NCBI GenBank assembly: GCA_963969495.1
Contig: OZ018333.1
Location: 13,129,420 to 13,193,419, forward strand
Origin: Ceratothoa steindachneri
Taxonomy: Eukaryota; Arthropoda; Malacostraca; Isopoda; Cymothoidae
Direction of reading: 5' to 3'
Length of the DNA stretch: 64,000 nucleotides
A program made the position numbers and the translations under genes. Below are positions 23,404-35,459 of this stretch, in pieces. The notes below the pieces were generated by a model, which was given only the letters and a program-made list of their open reading frames with translations, had not been told where the DNA came from and ran no database searches. Within the stretch, counting starts at the first letter, position 1. Every line of letters begins with the position of its first letter.

Positions 23404-24420
23404 TTAGGCGCTCCAATGTTCATTGCTTTTCTGCGGTGCTCTGCCCCAAATGGGCGGTACACAGGGAGGGAGGGAGGAAGGGAGGGCATTGCAATTGTCA
23501 ATAGAGCGGGACACGAATGACCCAAAATATTTAAGGATGATATAACGAAAAAATTGATTGGCAGTCATTTTGTCTAGCTCCGCCCTCCTCTGGCCCCGAG
23601 GGCGGAGCTAGACAAAATAGTGGTGTCTCTTTCCTCCATCAACCTTGAGCACCCCCCTACCCTCATTTCCCCCCCGTTCATTCGGTTGTTTGGACAAGTC
23701 CTTTGGTCGATGGTTTCGTTAAGTTCGTCGATCACATGAATTTTAAATTCGAAATCGTCATTTTCTTCATTGCTGATTCTCAAGATTTGTTCGGAGAATT
23801 CTTCTTTCAATTTCTTCCTTCCTCCTATTTTTATTGAATTGTCCTTTCATTCTTCCGATCTTCGCTTATAATTCTTCAGCCGTTGCTTCGCTATCTCCTA
23901 CTTCGAGGGCTTCGTTCCATTTCTTTGTTTGTTGTTCATTTATTAGCCTTTTTTATTCTTCTTTCGTACGGTGCATTGCATCACGGGAAGTTCTCGCAAT
24001 GATGCTGCGTTGGTTCATGAGGGGGGGGGGAGGGGAGGGAGGGGTGCTGTAGTTCTTAGATACCTTAAGGTTGTTCTCTTAGGCGTTGTGGTGTGATTCA
24101 GCCGCTTGGTCTTCACGCCGAGATCCCTCGGGGTCCTCTTCAGGTGATTTCGGTTCTTTTTTGCGTCCGTTCAATTTCCGTGAATTGGGTTCACCAATTT
24201 TCACGTTGAATAGTTTTGATAAGTTATTCCGTTTGTTCGGAGCATCGAGTTCTTTTTCATCGCACCCTGGGGTCCCCTTATTTGCTGGTTGCGTGCATTA
24301 AGCACGTCAAGATCTTGGCCTCCATTCTTGATTCTATAGCTTAATTTCCTCGAGGGTCGGAGAATTTCTTTTTCCTTTGGGTCGGCTTTTCTATCCTCAA
24401 TCAATTTTTATGCTTTGCCT
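23404..24420. repeat. Hairpin-bearing dispersed repeat, copy 1
   Basis: About 1 kb closely matching 58565-59655 (offset about 35.24 kb). Order: GTTAGGCGCTCCAATGTTCA, a GA/GGGA-rich gap, the hairpin, then a long pyrimidine-rich section. Frames on the minus strand are shared between copies (FSEQILRISNEENDDFEFKI at 23574-23810; KLSYRIKNGG..LDVLNARN at 24201-24404). That suggests a decayed minus-strand coding region, possibly a retrotransposon ORF1, but I recognise no domain. A G-rich run near 24020 differs between copies. Confidence 0.8.
23567..23618. repeat. Perfect 21-nt inverted repeat (hairpin)
   Basis: Left arm 23567-23587 ATTTTGTCTAGCTCCGCCCTC, with the right arm 23598-23618 its exact complement, and a 10-nt loop CTCTGGCCCC. 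It is found at the same place in the second family copy (58818-58869), where one base closing the loop has changed. Confidence 0.95.
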
Positions 24421-24779
24421 TGTTAACGTCTTCCTTGATCAATTAACGCTAAATTAATCTTGTCTCCTTCTTTATTTTGTTAGTGTTTACTCTTTATTCA
24501 TAAATGTGTGAGAGGAAACTTTGTTTCCCTCGCACGACTGCTTCGGTCGTGTTCGGATTTCGCTACGCGGTAAATTACCTGCCTCGATTAGGAAGGTGTT
24601 TTTCTCAAGTGTTGAGGCTGCAAGGGTGTGGTTCCCAGAACGCGGCCTCTGGCTCAGCTAGTGTGCGCGGGAGTGTTTTCCACCTTAACTGGCGAGCGTA
24701 GTGGCCCATGATACCCAAGATTCCCCCTTGCTGGGGCCTAAAAGTAAAGAGAAGGGGGAATGCAGGCATGTTGAAAACG
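24421..24779. other. No gene seen
   Basis: Spacer between the hairpin family and the Jockey-like element. Short open frames on both strands overlap one another with no recognised motif. Confidence 0.5.
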
Positions 24780-26470
24780 CTAAGAGGAAAGGGTTTCCCC
24801 ACCTTCCCCAAACCCACCAGGGATGAATGGACAAAAATAGATTGGCGACCATCCTGCAAAGTCAGCCTCCGTGCGGGCGTTTCCTTGGGAGATGTCCCCG
24901 GGGGAGATCTTAAACCTGTCTTCCTCTGCAGCTCTTCTTGGCATCTTATTTCTCGACGGTGTGATCACGTAATTTAGGTCCCGCATTTGTTCTGCACGAC
25001 CGGTAGTCGCTTCATTTGTGTCCTCGAGGCACAAGAGAGGGCGTAAGAGCAGCATAGATCTTACAAGTGCATTGTAGATTCGATCACAGAAATGGTTTGT
25101 GTGGTTTCTCCTTCTAATGGGGACTACCTTGATTTTCTTTTGGTTAGTTCTTATTTTCCATTTGACCTCTTTTAATCTTTCGATTTCTGCCGCCGTCATG
25201 CGAGCTTGCATAGGCGCGCTACGCCGAGGGCACCTGTTTTATCTGGCTGAAATCATCCGTCAATTGAATGTTGAGGCCAATGGGGTTACCAGGGGCTCGA
25301 ACATCTGCGGTGTATATTGAGTAAAGAGTGTGGGGACATATACTCCCTCGCGGGACTCCTGCATTAATCATGAACTTTGGTCAGTCCATGCTCCACAAAC
25401 TGATATACGCCGTTCTGTCCGTGACATAATCACCGAATTCTTTCTAGGGTTTCACTTCGTCCGAGCAACAGTATTTTGTATTCCATTCCCGTTTGTCACA
25501 CCTTATAAAATGCTTTTGATACATCCCGACATACTTTGTCCACGTAACTTCCCTCCCTTTTGGCTTCGGAAAGCTTTTCCGTGATGTAATTTCTCACCAT
25601 CTCCCTGGTCTTCGCTTTTTCCCGAAGTCAAATTGATACGGATTGTACAGGGAGTTCTCCTCCAGGTGAAACACTAGTTTTATATTGAGGATCTTCTCTT
25701 AGAGAGTCGTTAAAGATTCTTCTCATTCGTTCGATGATATTCGCTGGTGCCTTTTCAAAGTTTAACTTTGTTAGCCCCGATTCTCTTGGGGCTTCCTGGT
25801 TGAATGAGTGGAGCGCGCCGAGTAGTAGTTCCTCCTCGGCTCTCTCGGCGCCTCTGTTGTACCGTCTATCAACCTGGTGACGAACGTGAGTCCTATGGAT
25901 TTGTGTTCAGCTCCTCTATGGATTTCGTTTCTAAACTCTACATCGTAATCTGTCTCAGTTATACTGAATATATGTTTCTATATTTACTTCTTCGGTTTCG
26001 ATGTTTCCATTTTCGTCTTATTTTCATTTTCTCCGTCTTCCAGTCCATCCTATGAGACTCCTGAAGTTATTGCCTAAAGTTTTTGTGAGATGCATCATGA
26101 TCCAGGCTTTCGATTACATCGTCTCCACCGTTGTTTGAGGATCAAGTGATTGAGCTCTTCTTTGATTTCTTTACTCTGTATCGAGTCAATTGATGCGGTT
26201 CTGATGTTTATCTCCTATAATATTTTCAGTTCACGCTATAAATCCTTCATGTATTCGGTCCATCTATATGTTGAGGTGGACCTATACGCAAATTTGGGGA
26301 TACTTCTCTATCTGCGTTAATTAGGTAGTTATCAAGGTCGTAGATTGCCTCGTCAATCTCCGAGAATTGCCTCCTTCTAAGTGTGAGGTTGATAGTTCTC
26401 GATGAGGAGCGCGTACCGTGCCCAGTCTGCCTTTTTGTAATTATTTTTCTTCGGTTGAGTCTTCCCCAAC
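24780..26470 (-). pseudogene. Jockey-like LINE ORF2 remnant A
   Basis: Minus-strand reading with frame jumps, 5' to 3'. KKADWARYALLIENYQP (near 26420) is the linker between endonuclease and RT. EAPRESGLTKLNFEKAPANI (about 25790) follows. Then LEENSLYNPYQFDFGKK (about 25650), the region before motif A. YVDKVCRDVSKAFYKV (about 25500-25560) is motif A. INAGVPRGSICPHTLYSIYT (about 25310-25365) is motif B. LNIQLTDDFSQI (25240-25270) is motif C, with the DD pair kept but the usual Tyr-Ala changed. MTAAEIERLKEVKWKIRTN (about 25145-25200) is the Jockey-type post-RT helix. A frameshift near 25610 and a stop after SKAFYKV disable it. Confidence 0.85.
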
Positions 26471-26689
26471 CCAACTCCTCGGTTTGCGTCACATAAAACT
26501 GAGGTTGTTGCCATTTGTGGGGGGCAGGGGTGCTCCAAATGCGGTGGGCTTTAGCAGACTAGCTCGCCCTTCGAACAGGAGGAGCTTCTCCACCTCTCTT
26601 AAATCTTCCCCTGTAAACAACGTGTAATTGTGTTTTAGGTGTGAGGCGTATTTAAAGATGTATAAGTGTGGGTTAAAAAATTGTCCGCA

Positions 26690-26770
26690 TTGAGAGCTCC
26701 CGCCCATTACCTAATTGATTCCCCGCTCGACCACTGAGGGGATGGAGGATGAGGATGGATGGATCCGCGT
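26690..26770. repeat. Dispersed repeat, partial copy (26.7/36.3/39.4-kb family)
   Basis: CTCCCGCCCATTACCTAATTG followed by GGGGATGGAGGATGAGGATG matches 36345-36425 and 39365-39425. Only the left portion of the family is present here. Confidence 0.65.
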
Positions 26771-28860
26771 CAACAATGGCCCAAATCGTGTGGTAGATGA
26801 ATGGTATAGGCTCACTAGACATGGGATTGGTCCTTAATTCCTCCCTCCCTCCCTCCCTCCCGGAGTCTTCCATCTGTCGGTAAGACCCCCCCTTCCCTTT
26901 CCCACTTGGCTTCGAGGTAGGGGTGTTCTGTCTTTAAGTAACCTGCGGGAAAATAAAGAAGCCGCAGTCGAACTGGTGAAGAATGCAGCCAAAGGCCCAA
27001 TTTAAGAAAGAGCGAGGAATTCGTTCCTAAGAATAACACTTTCCTTTCTAATTTACTCAGTGTTTAATGGATTGAGGCGAGAGAGGGAGGTGTGAATGTA
27101 CAGGGTGGTCGGAAAGTCTTGTCGCCCCTAACGAAAAGAAATGAGAACAATATAATCACATGTGCGTACGTACATGTTTATGGTCTACACTTGTGCGCAA
27201 GGTAATCAGCGATGGTGCAACCCATCGAGGTATGGGGGACTATCCATGCCAGGGGCATGTGGATAGGAGTGCCCCAAGAGGTAACCCTATCAATCCATGT
27301 GGAGGGTTTCCTAAAGGAGGGAAGATTAGGTATGTTGCGCTGTGAAGCCGGGAGGGAAATGATAGGGGGGGTTGTGCATTGGCTGTGTTGCACATACTTA
27401 GCCCCGTGATGGTGAGTATCAGTGTATCCACCCAATGGGCGGCCAGTTCATTACCCCGCTCAAGGTCTTTAGCCGCTCTCGCTGGGGAGGATGGAGCGCC
27501 GTGTCGCTGGGGTAGCGACAACTGTAGAGGGCACCATCTCTATACTTCTATAGAAATTTCCTCTCAATAAATCCATCTCGGTGCAGTTGTGACCCTCCCG
27601 GGTCAGCCCCGTTTATCCCGGGGCTCTTTGGTCAAAGGATCTCAAAGTTATGGAGAGTTCTCTGGCAGTAATTTTACTGCCGTAGTTCTCCATCTTCCGT
27701 TCCTGCGACAGTCATTGACGAGGAAAGGTTCTGTGTCTGTGCGTGTTTAATTCGTGTCTTATTTCAGTTTTGAAGTCGAGGTTGTAATGGTCATTTTCTT
27801 CAGGGGGGGTTTTAAAGGCTGAAGCCCGGAAAATTATAGTTTTCTTCAACTCGTCCGTCTCTGTGATGTTTCTGTCGCTAGGCTTTATCGTGTACTTTGG
27901 GTAGGCCTACTTTTAAGATGTGGACAGCACGTGGGTGACATTCTTCCTTTGGACTCGCTGGCTGATGGTGTGTTCGTTTGTGTGTTATATGTTTTCTGTG
28001 AGTGTTTGTGCTTTTTCGGCTGTTTTTTTGCGTGGCGCAATTTGGCTGTTGTGTGCGTTTGTTGTCTCGGTCACGTGTAGCAAAGTGCATGCGAGTATAA
28101 TGTTTGCAATGTGTGTATAATATATGCACCGCATGATTTTACTGCATCTGAACACAAGGTACCTCATATTCGCCCCCTGCTGGGGCATGAAATTAGAGGT
28201 CCTAGGGGGGAACTGAGTTGGGTGGATGCTGAGTGAATAGGAACTTAAATCCTTTTATTTTCCCATCCTCCATTAATAATTGATGATTTCTCGTTATTTA
28301 ATAAATACTTGAGGGCTAATGGATAAAGTTCAGAACCGTCCAGCGACTTACGGTACAATTAAAAACCTGAGAACCGGGGCCAAACGGGGCTAGCCCGGGT
28401 TTGTTTGAGCCAATCCCAAATCTAAGGAGTTCCCCGCCAAGGGTCGAATTCCGGGCTGACCACCGGGATAGTGACTGATCCAAGTTACCTTAGTTACCGA
28501 CATAAATTTCTTGCTTAAACTCTACAAAAGGAAACTTCTATGGAACTGAAACCCATTTAATTATAAGAATTCTGATTTTACCTCTCTGATGCCTGTTGCG
28601 TTCTCCCCCGTCTCCAGAAAGGCTTGAATATTTGGGTCGTATTTAGACAACCCTCTTTATTTTTCCCCTCTCTATGCTCTGGGTGTGAAAGAGGGGTAAG
28701 GGAAAGGTTATTTGGGAGATAAATTGGTGTGTGGGAGGGATAGTATGTGTGTTGGGGAGGGTAGAGATAGGAGGGAGAATATGGTAACCAGCAGGTCAAA
28801 AACTCCCACCAAAGAAGGAGACCTTGACGTTAGTTCTTCCGTTGACTTTGTGTGTATGTG
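26771..28860. other. Unassigned stretch; transposon-end-like motif
   Basis: No convincing gene. At 27099 a TA followed by CAGGGTGGTCGGAAAGTC (27101-27118) resembles terminal inverted repeats of IS630/Tc1/mariner-type DNA transposons, but I found no matching second end or transposase. Minus frames near 27780-28130 (for example PKYTIKPSDRNITETDELKK) look coding-like and could be ORF1 of the adjacent minus-strand Jockey-like element. Confidence 0.35.
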
Positions 28861-28880
28861 TGAGAGAGAGAGAGAGAGAG
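28861..28880. repeat. (GA)n microsatellite
   Basis: A 20-bp GA run within otherwise unassigned sequence. Confidence 0.9.
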
Positions 28881-28996
28881 ATCTGTTGAAGGGAAATTTC
28901 AAATATAATCTCGTGGAATGGAGAAGCCAAACTCTCATTTCGGTTTAGAAGAATGTCACTATTTTGTCTTTGTGCAGCCGAAGGATGGAAGGAAAT

Positions 28997-29215
28997 TCTC
29001 CGAAACTAGACCCTTACTTGCGATCTTAAAGAGTCTTTCTCTTTTGAACTTTTCACTTCTCAAACTCTTCTTCTGTCACAGAGTGAAATTGGTGCGGGGG
29101 AGTATTGTGTAATTCCCAAATTCACAGGTAAGTGTGGTGGTTGGAGAGACGATGTCCTAGCACATTTCCTTCTTCAACTAGGGAAAAAAGGGCATTTATA
29201 GGAAAACAAAAAATA
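28997..29215. repeat. Dispersed non-coding repeat paired with 37150-37420
   Basis: Shared blocks include GAAACTAG, CTTCTGTCACAGAGTGAAAT and GAAAAAAAGGGCATTT. Both copies lie upstream of a plus-strand CR1-like 3' fragment (29250 and 37500), so this may be part of the same retroelement family. Confidence 0.65.
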
Positions 29216-29249
29216 ACATAACATAACATAATCTTCATACCTTAGAAAG

Positions 29250-29450
29250 GAGAAGAGTTCGAGGGGACTTGATTGAAGTAAAAGGTTATAATGGAGACAT
29301 AGGAGTGTGGTAGAAATTGGTTTACAATTCGAGTGGTAGATAAATGGAATAGGCTCACTAGTCAGTGATAGAAGCTTCTTCCCTGTCTAGTTTTAAGAAT
29401 AGATTGGATAGATTTATAGATGAGGATGCTGGGTGAAGGGAAAAAGAGCT
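29250..29450 (+). pseudogene. CR1-like LINE C-terminal fragment
   Basis: The + strand reads RVVDKWNRLTS and, after a frameshift, EASSLSSFKNRLDRFIDEDA. This matches the CR1 ORF2 tail pattern V-V-x-x-W-N-x-L followed by F-K-N-R-L-D-R-F. Only about 60 residues remain and the frame is interrupted, so it is a fossil. Confidence 0.72.
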
Positions 29451-32280
29451 GCCTCGTCTGGTTATCGATAGTCCTTTTGCAGACTATTCCTTTTAACTTC
29501 TTTATTCTTTAACTGCTTTACTCTATTCTTTGATAAGTAATGGAATGAAGTTGGAAAGAACTAGGAAATAGCTTTCCATTTGGTTTTGTTTTTTTAGCCA
29601 CATGGCGGAGTATTCGATCTAGTGTGTTGCCTGTCGCTGTTTCCGTAGGTTGTTATGATTAAGATGTTTGATTAATCTTTCATTTCGGAGCTTTTCAAAG
29701 AGTTTGCCCAGAAACTCGAGTAGCGAGATCGGCCAGTTTCGGGAGCAAGATCATCTTCGCCCTCTTAAATGCCCCGTAGCAGAGCTATTAAAAACGACAA
29801 ATTTACCAAACGGGGAAGGAAAAAAGGCAACACCCTTTTTGCACCTGGGACGTGTCTGTATCATAAAGAAGGATAGCTTAATTTTACAAAAGAAGGAAAA
29901 GCAAAGTTTAAAAAGGATCCTTCATCGTTTGAAGAAAATAAAACATTTAGACTCGCACTCTCCGCATAATATAGAGCCGCCCCTCCCTCTATACTTCCCC
30001 ACTGAGTAAAATAGAATTTGTTCCGTCGAGTGTTCGCTCTCTCAGCTCTCATCATCTCAACCCCTTTCAATTATGGGAGATGATGAATAAATGCAAATGG
30101 ATGGGTGGATCCGGTAGGACTCCACGGGTGAGAAGTGCCCCTCGGATTACCCGAAGGTTTGAAGGAAAGTAATGTCTGATTTTAGGGTATATATTAAAAA
30201 GGAAGCAAACTAATGGAAATATTTAATCCTAACATAACCTCCATTGCTTTCTCGAACCTCAGTCGACGACAAGCTTCTAAATGCCTCGCTTGTAAAATTC
30301 TTTGGTTTTGAGTCCAAATCTGAATCCAACTCGTTTTCAGCCTCTTCTCTTGATGCCATCTTAAGACCTTAAATGGTTTTGTAATTTCCTAAACAAATGT
30401 TAACACTTACGTTCCTTATTTTACAACGCCTTTTATTGCAAATCAATAGAAAATAGCCATTATTTATTTTAACTTTGTTTTTGTGTCACGTATGATGAAA
30501 TATTTGCTAAAAATAGGCCTATTGTTTTGTTCATCCGTTGTAAGGGTAAAAAAAACGGCGTTAAATTTTATTGAAACTTTCCTACAGGGAATTTCTAAAA
30601 AAAAATTTAGAACTGAACAGTTTTGGTGGATTTTCGTTTGTAATGTAAATAAATGAGTTTCCCGTACAGACCCCAGATGTAGTCTTCCATCAGGTTTTTA
30701 TTGTATACTCATTAGTATCTGTCTAATGTGACCTTTAAATGGGATGATTATTTGAGTAAATACCGAAAAATTTGTGTTAAAGAAAATGGTATAAATTTGG
30801 TCATTTCAAACCATCCAAAAGAGGCGTTACTTTAAGAAATACAACTTAAAACTTTATTCTCGAAAATCGAACATTCCTTTCGTTCCAGCCTCATATGATA
30901 ACTCCTTCCGGAATAGGCCTCTGCTCTTGGCTAATCCACATCATTAGCTTCTCCCGGTACCTTGACCTCGTAATCCGACATAGATAGGACGAGGATTATG
31001 ATGGATTAGCTTGGTCGGTTCACGGACTCATTTGATTTCCATTGAATCTCTCTTTTAACCTCTGGGAATCCCTCTTTCAGGGGCTCAGATCTCGTGTCTT
31101 TATTATTTTCTGCGATGAGAAGAAAGAAAATCGCTTTTCACGGGTGACTTCGTTAGTTTGACCAGCTTAAACAAAGTCATGCCATTAATTGTTCCTATTA
31201 ATCTCTTTTTTGCAAAGTCGTCAAGTTAATGTGTGAGTGAGATGGTGTACAATAATATTGGGAGAACGAACTGTCGAGAAAGAAGAAGAAATATTAGAGG
31301 TGCAAAGTTGCCTGGAGGTCACTCAGTGTATTGAAGCAAAGAATAGTTTTGGGATTCGTTAAGATAAATGTTAATGACGAAAGATTGTCTTTAAAAGTCG
31401 GATGTTAAACCATGCCTTGTTTTTTCCCGCGTGTAGTCCATACATGTGGTTAGTCCACTTGAGGGTGGGGATGATACAAGCAGAATTGGATTTGGGGGGG
31501 AGGGGGGTAAGTACCTAATATTCTTCGATATTTCTCCCAATCAGATTTATAATATTTGTCGTTTGGGATCTGAATGGGATTTCTGTATATTAAGACGGAT
31601 AGAGGGATGATGCGGTCCCTAATTCGGATGGAGCGAGAAGTAATCCTAAAATATCCTTCATTCACATTCCTAAATAATTCAATTAGTGTGTGTGTGTGTG
31701 TGTGTAAGGGGAATAGAGCATGTGTGGGAGAGATACAGTCCACATCATGTAAACAAAGACGGGGGATGAGGTTGAAAGGCTTGGTTGATTGCTAAGTAGT
31801 TTGGGGGGGTGTTGTCTGGTGTTTGGGCGAAAAAAAGAATTGTTTGATTGTGTTGGAGGGGGATAATTTCAGGAGGAAAGTGCCCCAATGAAGATGGCAA
31901 CACGGCCAAAGACTCTTTTCGTCAGAGCTGGGGAACACGATCGAAACCTTATGGGGGGAGGGTTATACCGAGATAATCTATTTGGGGGTGGGTATAGCCT
32001 TTTACAACCCCTCTCGTTTGAGCTGAACCCCTTCTAAAGGTCGCTGGGGGTTAGTGGCTGAAGCTCGAATTATCCACTGGTCGTTTTAGGGGGTCGAGGA
32101 GGCCGGATTTCCAGCGGTGGGTGGTGGGGAGATATTTGGTAGGGGTATACCTCCTCCTCAAACTCACCCCAACCCCGACCCCCACACGTTTGGGCGAGGG
32201 GGAGGTACACGGTAGACTTGTCCTTCGAGATTTCGAAGCAGTGTTATTGTCGACGATTGTGTGAATTCAAGTCCAAGTGG
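29451..32280. other. No gene seen; AT-rich with a (GT)n tract
   Basis: AT-rich from about 30180 to 31440, with a (GT)n microsatellite at 31686-31705 and G-rich runs near 31490. The 113-codon + frame at 29668-30009 is charged and low in complexity, with no domain I can name. Near 30060-30140 there is a short trace (GGATGGGTGGATCCG) of the 36.3/39.4-kb family. Confidence 0.5.
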
Positions 32281-32288
32281 TTTGCTCG

Positions 32289-32402
32289 CACTGCATTTTA
32301 CGATAGACAGATTAATATCGGTGCATTTTGCAATTAATAGACCTAGATATCTGTGAATTTTGCGATAGACGGAGATAAATATCGGTGCATTTTGCGATAT
32401 GC
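32289..32402. repeat. Degenerate ~31-bp tandem repeat, 4 copies
   Basis: GCATTTTGCGATAGAC-type units start near 32293, 32323, 32355 and 32387. They share AATATCGGT between units and differ at several positions. Confidence 0.7.
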
Positions 32403-32729
32403 ATTTTTTATAGTTCACTGGACATCGGCGCAAGTACGGAGCTCGTACAACCCGTCAAAATCAACTTGGATCCTTGCGCTTTAGCCCAGAAGCTTGGTCT
32501 CCTGCATGGTAAAGTGCTTTGGATGAATTATTTTAGACACTTTCTCTAAAACACCCTCACTTCCACCTTCTAAAACATAAATCCCAGACATTAACAGAAG
32601 AGGTCCCATTTGAGGCCTACTTCTCCGTCACCTCGTCCCTTGGTTGGGGGACGGGCTGCTGAATTTCTTAGTATAGGTAGTTGCAATCCAGGGATTAATT
32701 ATAAACTGAATGGGAAAGTTTTATCAAAG

Positions 32730-33280
32730 TGAGAATGCGACAGAGACAGAGGTGTTCTGGCAAGTTAAGACCTCGGCCTAGAAAGCGCTCCTTAACTGCT
32801 AGGAATAGAGCTAGTAGGGCATTTAGGTTTATTGGGAGGAGTGTAAGTAATGGGAGTGCTGATGTCATTCTGAAACTGTACCCGACATTAGTTAGGCCTC
32901 ATCTGGTTCAGTTTGGGTCATCATATTATAGGATGGATATGGTTTTGGTTGAGTCTGTGCAAAGAAGGATGACCAAGATGATTGATCGGTAGAGGAGCAA
33001 GGAAGGATGTGTAATGGGCTGATGTGATGAGCTTAACTTAAGGTGAAGGATTAAGAGAATAAATTTCCCTGCGTTAGAAATGAGAAGAGTTCGATTGAAG
33101 TGTTCGAGCGAGTAAAAGGTTCTACTAGGGGAGACATGGGTAAGGTTCTTCTGTTTAGTGAACCGGAGAGGACAAGTAGCCCTCGGTTGCAGCTGGACAA
33201 GATTAAGCTTAGGAAAAGAGATTGGAAAAGTTGATGGTAGGTGGGACTCAACTGGAGGGGGGGGGGGGGAGAAGCTGCTT
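32730..33280 (+). pseudogene. CR1-like LINE C-terminal region
   Basis: Frame 32729-32992 contains ASRAFRFIGRSVSNGSADVI, LKLYPTLVRPHL and VESVQRRMTKMI, the post-RT domain of CR1-type ORF2. Beyond a stop at 32990, shifted frames give INFPALEMRRVRLK and KVLLGETWV, then a G-run near 33257. This parallels the element at 22.4 kb but diverges from it, so it is a separate, older or different subfamily. Confidence 0.82.
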
Positions 33281-34368
33281 CGTATAGGTTATTGATACGC
33301 CTTTTGCAAACTTCTTTTCCTAGTAGTCTCCTTTACAATGCTCTGCCTATGTACCATCCTCGCCTTTTCACTTCACCCAACTTCACCCAATTATCAGCCT
33401 TTTAATACAATTTTCTGGCGGAGATCCTAATGTAACCTCTTAATAATAATAATGATAGAAAGAAGAATGTTTGCATGGCGCTGTTCGAGGCCAGAGGCCT
33501 TCAAACAGCGCCTACCATCAACTCTCAAGCTGAAGAGGTTTGGCTTACCCTCAGGGGAAGGGTTCGAGCCCCGAACGGAGCTTTAGGAGAGGGGGTTTGG
33601 GGGCCGTTTGCTAAAATCCATGACTGGCATGGGAATTTCATTTGGGATTGTGTGCCTTAGCTGCCTCACCACCCGAGTTCGCCCCTCTGGCCCACTTGCC
33701 TTCAGGGGATGTCTTCTGTTATCTCCTCCAGTCGGGCGTTTCCTTGGTCGTCTCTCCAGACCGCGGAACTCACCCCCCCCCCCCGAAGGCCACCGACCAC
33801 CCTCTGGTTTAAAGTTGCCACCACACAATTAGGAGTAGAACGGCTCGAATTTCAGGGATACCTCCTAACCAACGAGGGCATCTCTCACCTCTGTCTCCTG
33901 ACGGAGTTGCTGCAGCCATAGGCAATTTCTTTCCCTGCACATATGAATCTCTGAGGGGATTCAGAGACCTATTCCATTTTCACAGGAATCGTGTACAGGG
34001 TGCAACCTCCATCTTAGCCCCGCTAAACGATCTCCTGAATAGGACCCACAAAGGCAGAAAACCCCCATTAAATTTGGCCGCCAATTGCTGTTAACGCCTT
34101 TCAGGTGGACAAATTTGCTATTACTTCAGCCACCAAATTAAGGCACCCATCGCAGGACGACCCACTTATTATTTTGGCTGATGCCAGTGGGGGGGGGGGT
34201 TCCCCTCAAAACCCCTTCAGAAGGAAACGTGGGCGCCGTTAGCTTTTTTCGACGAACTTGTCTCGGGTTCAATCAAAATTGCCTACCTTTGGAAAAGAGC
34301 TCCTTCCGGCTGTTTCCGTCGTCACAAAATTTGTTCCCACGATACCAAAATTTGTTCCCACGATACAA
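33281..34368. other. No gene seen; imperfect hairpin near 33.5 kb
   Basis: An imperfect inverted repeat at 33477-33512 (GGCGCTGTTCGAGGCC against GGCCTTCAAACAGCGCC) lies at the start of a GC-richer stretch. It is followed by a poly-C run near 33772. Short overlapping frames on both strands show no domain. Confidence 0.5.
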
Positions 34369-34530
34369 GTCTCCAGGGTAACCCTTTTTACTGGTCACAA
34401 GGCTCCAGGGTAACCCTTTTTACTGGTCACTAGGCTCCAGGGTAACCCTTTTTACTGGTCACTAGGCTCCAGGGTAACCCTTTTTACTGGTCACAAGGCT
34501 CCAGGGTAACCCTTTTTACTGGTCACAAGG
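34369..34530 (+). repeat. 32-bp tandem repeat, ~5 copies
   Basis: GGCTCCAGGGTAACCCTTTT TACTGGTCACAA recurs with a 32-bp period. Copies differ almost only at the final dinucleotide (AA or TA). A related duplicated 19-bp pair (AAATTTGTTCCCACGATACA) immediately precedes it. Confidence 0.93.
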
Positions 34531-35459
34531 CTCTCAATTTCGTATTTCTTTCTCCCAAGTCTTCCCACCCTCCTGTTGTCACACGCCAAGCATCTCATCC
34601 CAGCTTACACTCTGTCTTACCAATACACCAACCACAAACATTCTCTTTCATGGTCAAAACGACGATTCTCACTCGCGTGGCACTGTTCGAGCGCAGCTCT
34701 CCCTCTCTTACAATCTACTTTCGTGGTTGCCCCTGAAAATTGCCGCCCTTCCTTTCAAACCGTCAACTCTGCTTCCTGAACACTGCCCCGCCAATCCTTG
34801 AGGACTCCTCCTGTCTATGAAGACCAAGGGTCCGTTTTCGATGCTTGGCTCAGTCTGGTGTTAAAGGCGCACTTTCTCTTCTTTCAAAGCACTTTTGTAT
34901 CGCCTCAAATCTTCTTCCCTGTCAGCACCTGCGCACCACCAAACCAGGATTCAGGCAATTTCCTATTACCTAGTTCTTGCGTCATCTGGTGATCTTTTTA
35001 GTACTCTTTGATTCTTAGCATTGTTCCTTCAAGTTAACTTTGCAATTGATGTCTACGGGGATACCCTGGGCGAATTCAGGGCTTGCGGCCTCTTTGTTGG
35101 AGCTTTGCTCGACCAGAACCTAGAAGTTCTTCGTCCCTGAGAACTCGAGTGGACATAGGTAATGAGGGGTGTTCGTCGTCATCTGACCCCCCCCCCCTCC
35201 CTGCACTGGGTACTCAGTGCAGCCTGTTACACTTGGTATCCGGAGCGGCTGCACGTTTCCCCGGCCTGAGGGAGGCCCCATCACTGGGTTGACGGGAACT
35301 CTCTGATGGGGCCTCGCAAGTTGTTGGCTTGATTTCCCCTCCCCCCTCCCCCCTCAGCACTACTTTACCTTATTATTATCATCATTCTTATTAATATTTG
35401 TTCTTAATTATTACTCTTTGGCTTAATTTATTATGATTCACTTTGATGTACTAATATTG
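34531..35459. other. No gene; partial copy of the 51/61-kb repeat
   Basis: At about 35215-35325, GTTACACTTGGTATCCGGAG and TCTCTGATGGGGCCTCGCAA match the left part of the repeat at 51.1 and 60.9 kb, followed by the same TTATTATTATC-type AT run. The rest is unassigned. Confidence 0.6.
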
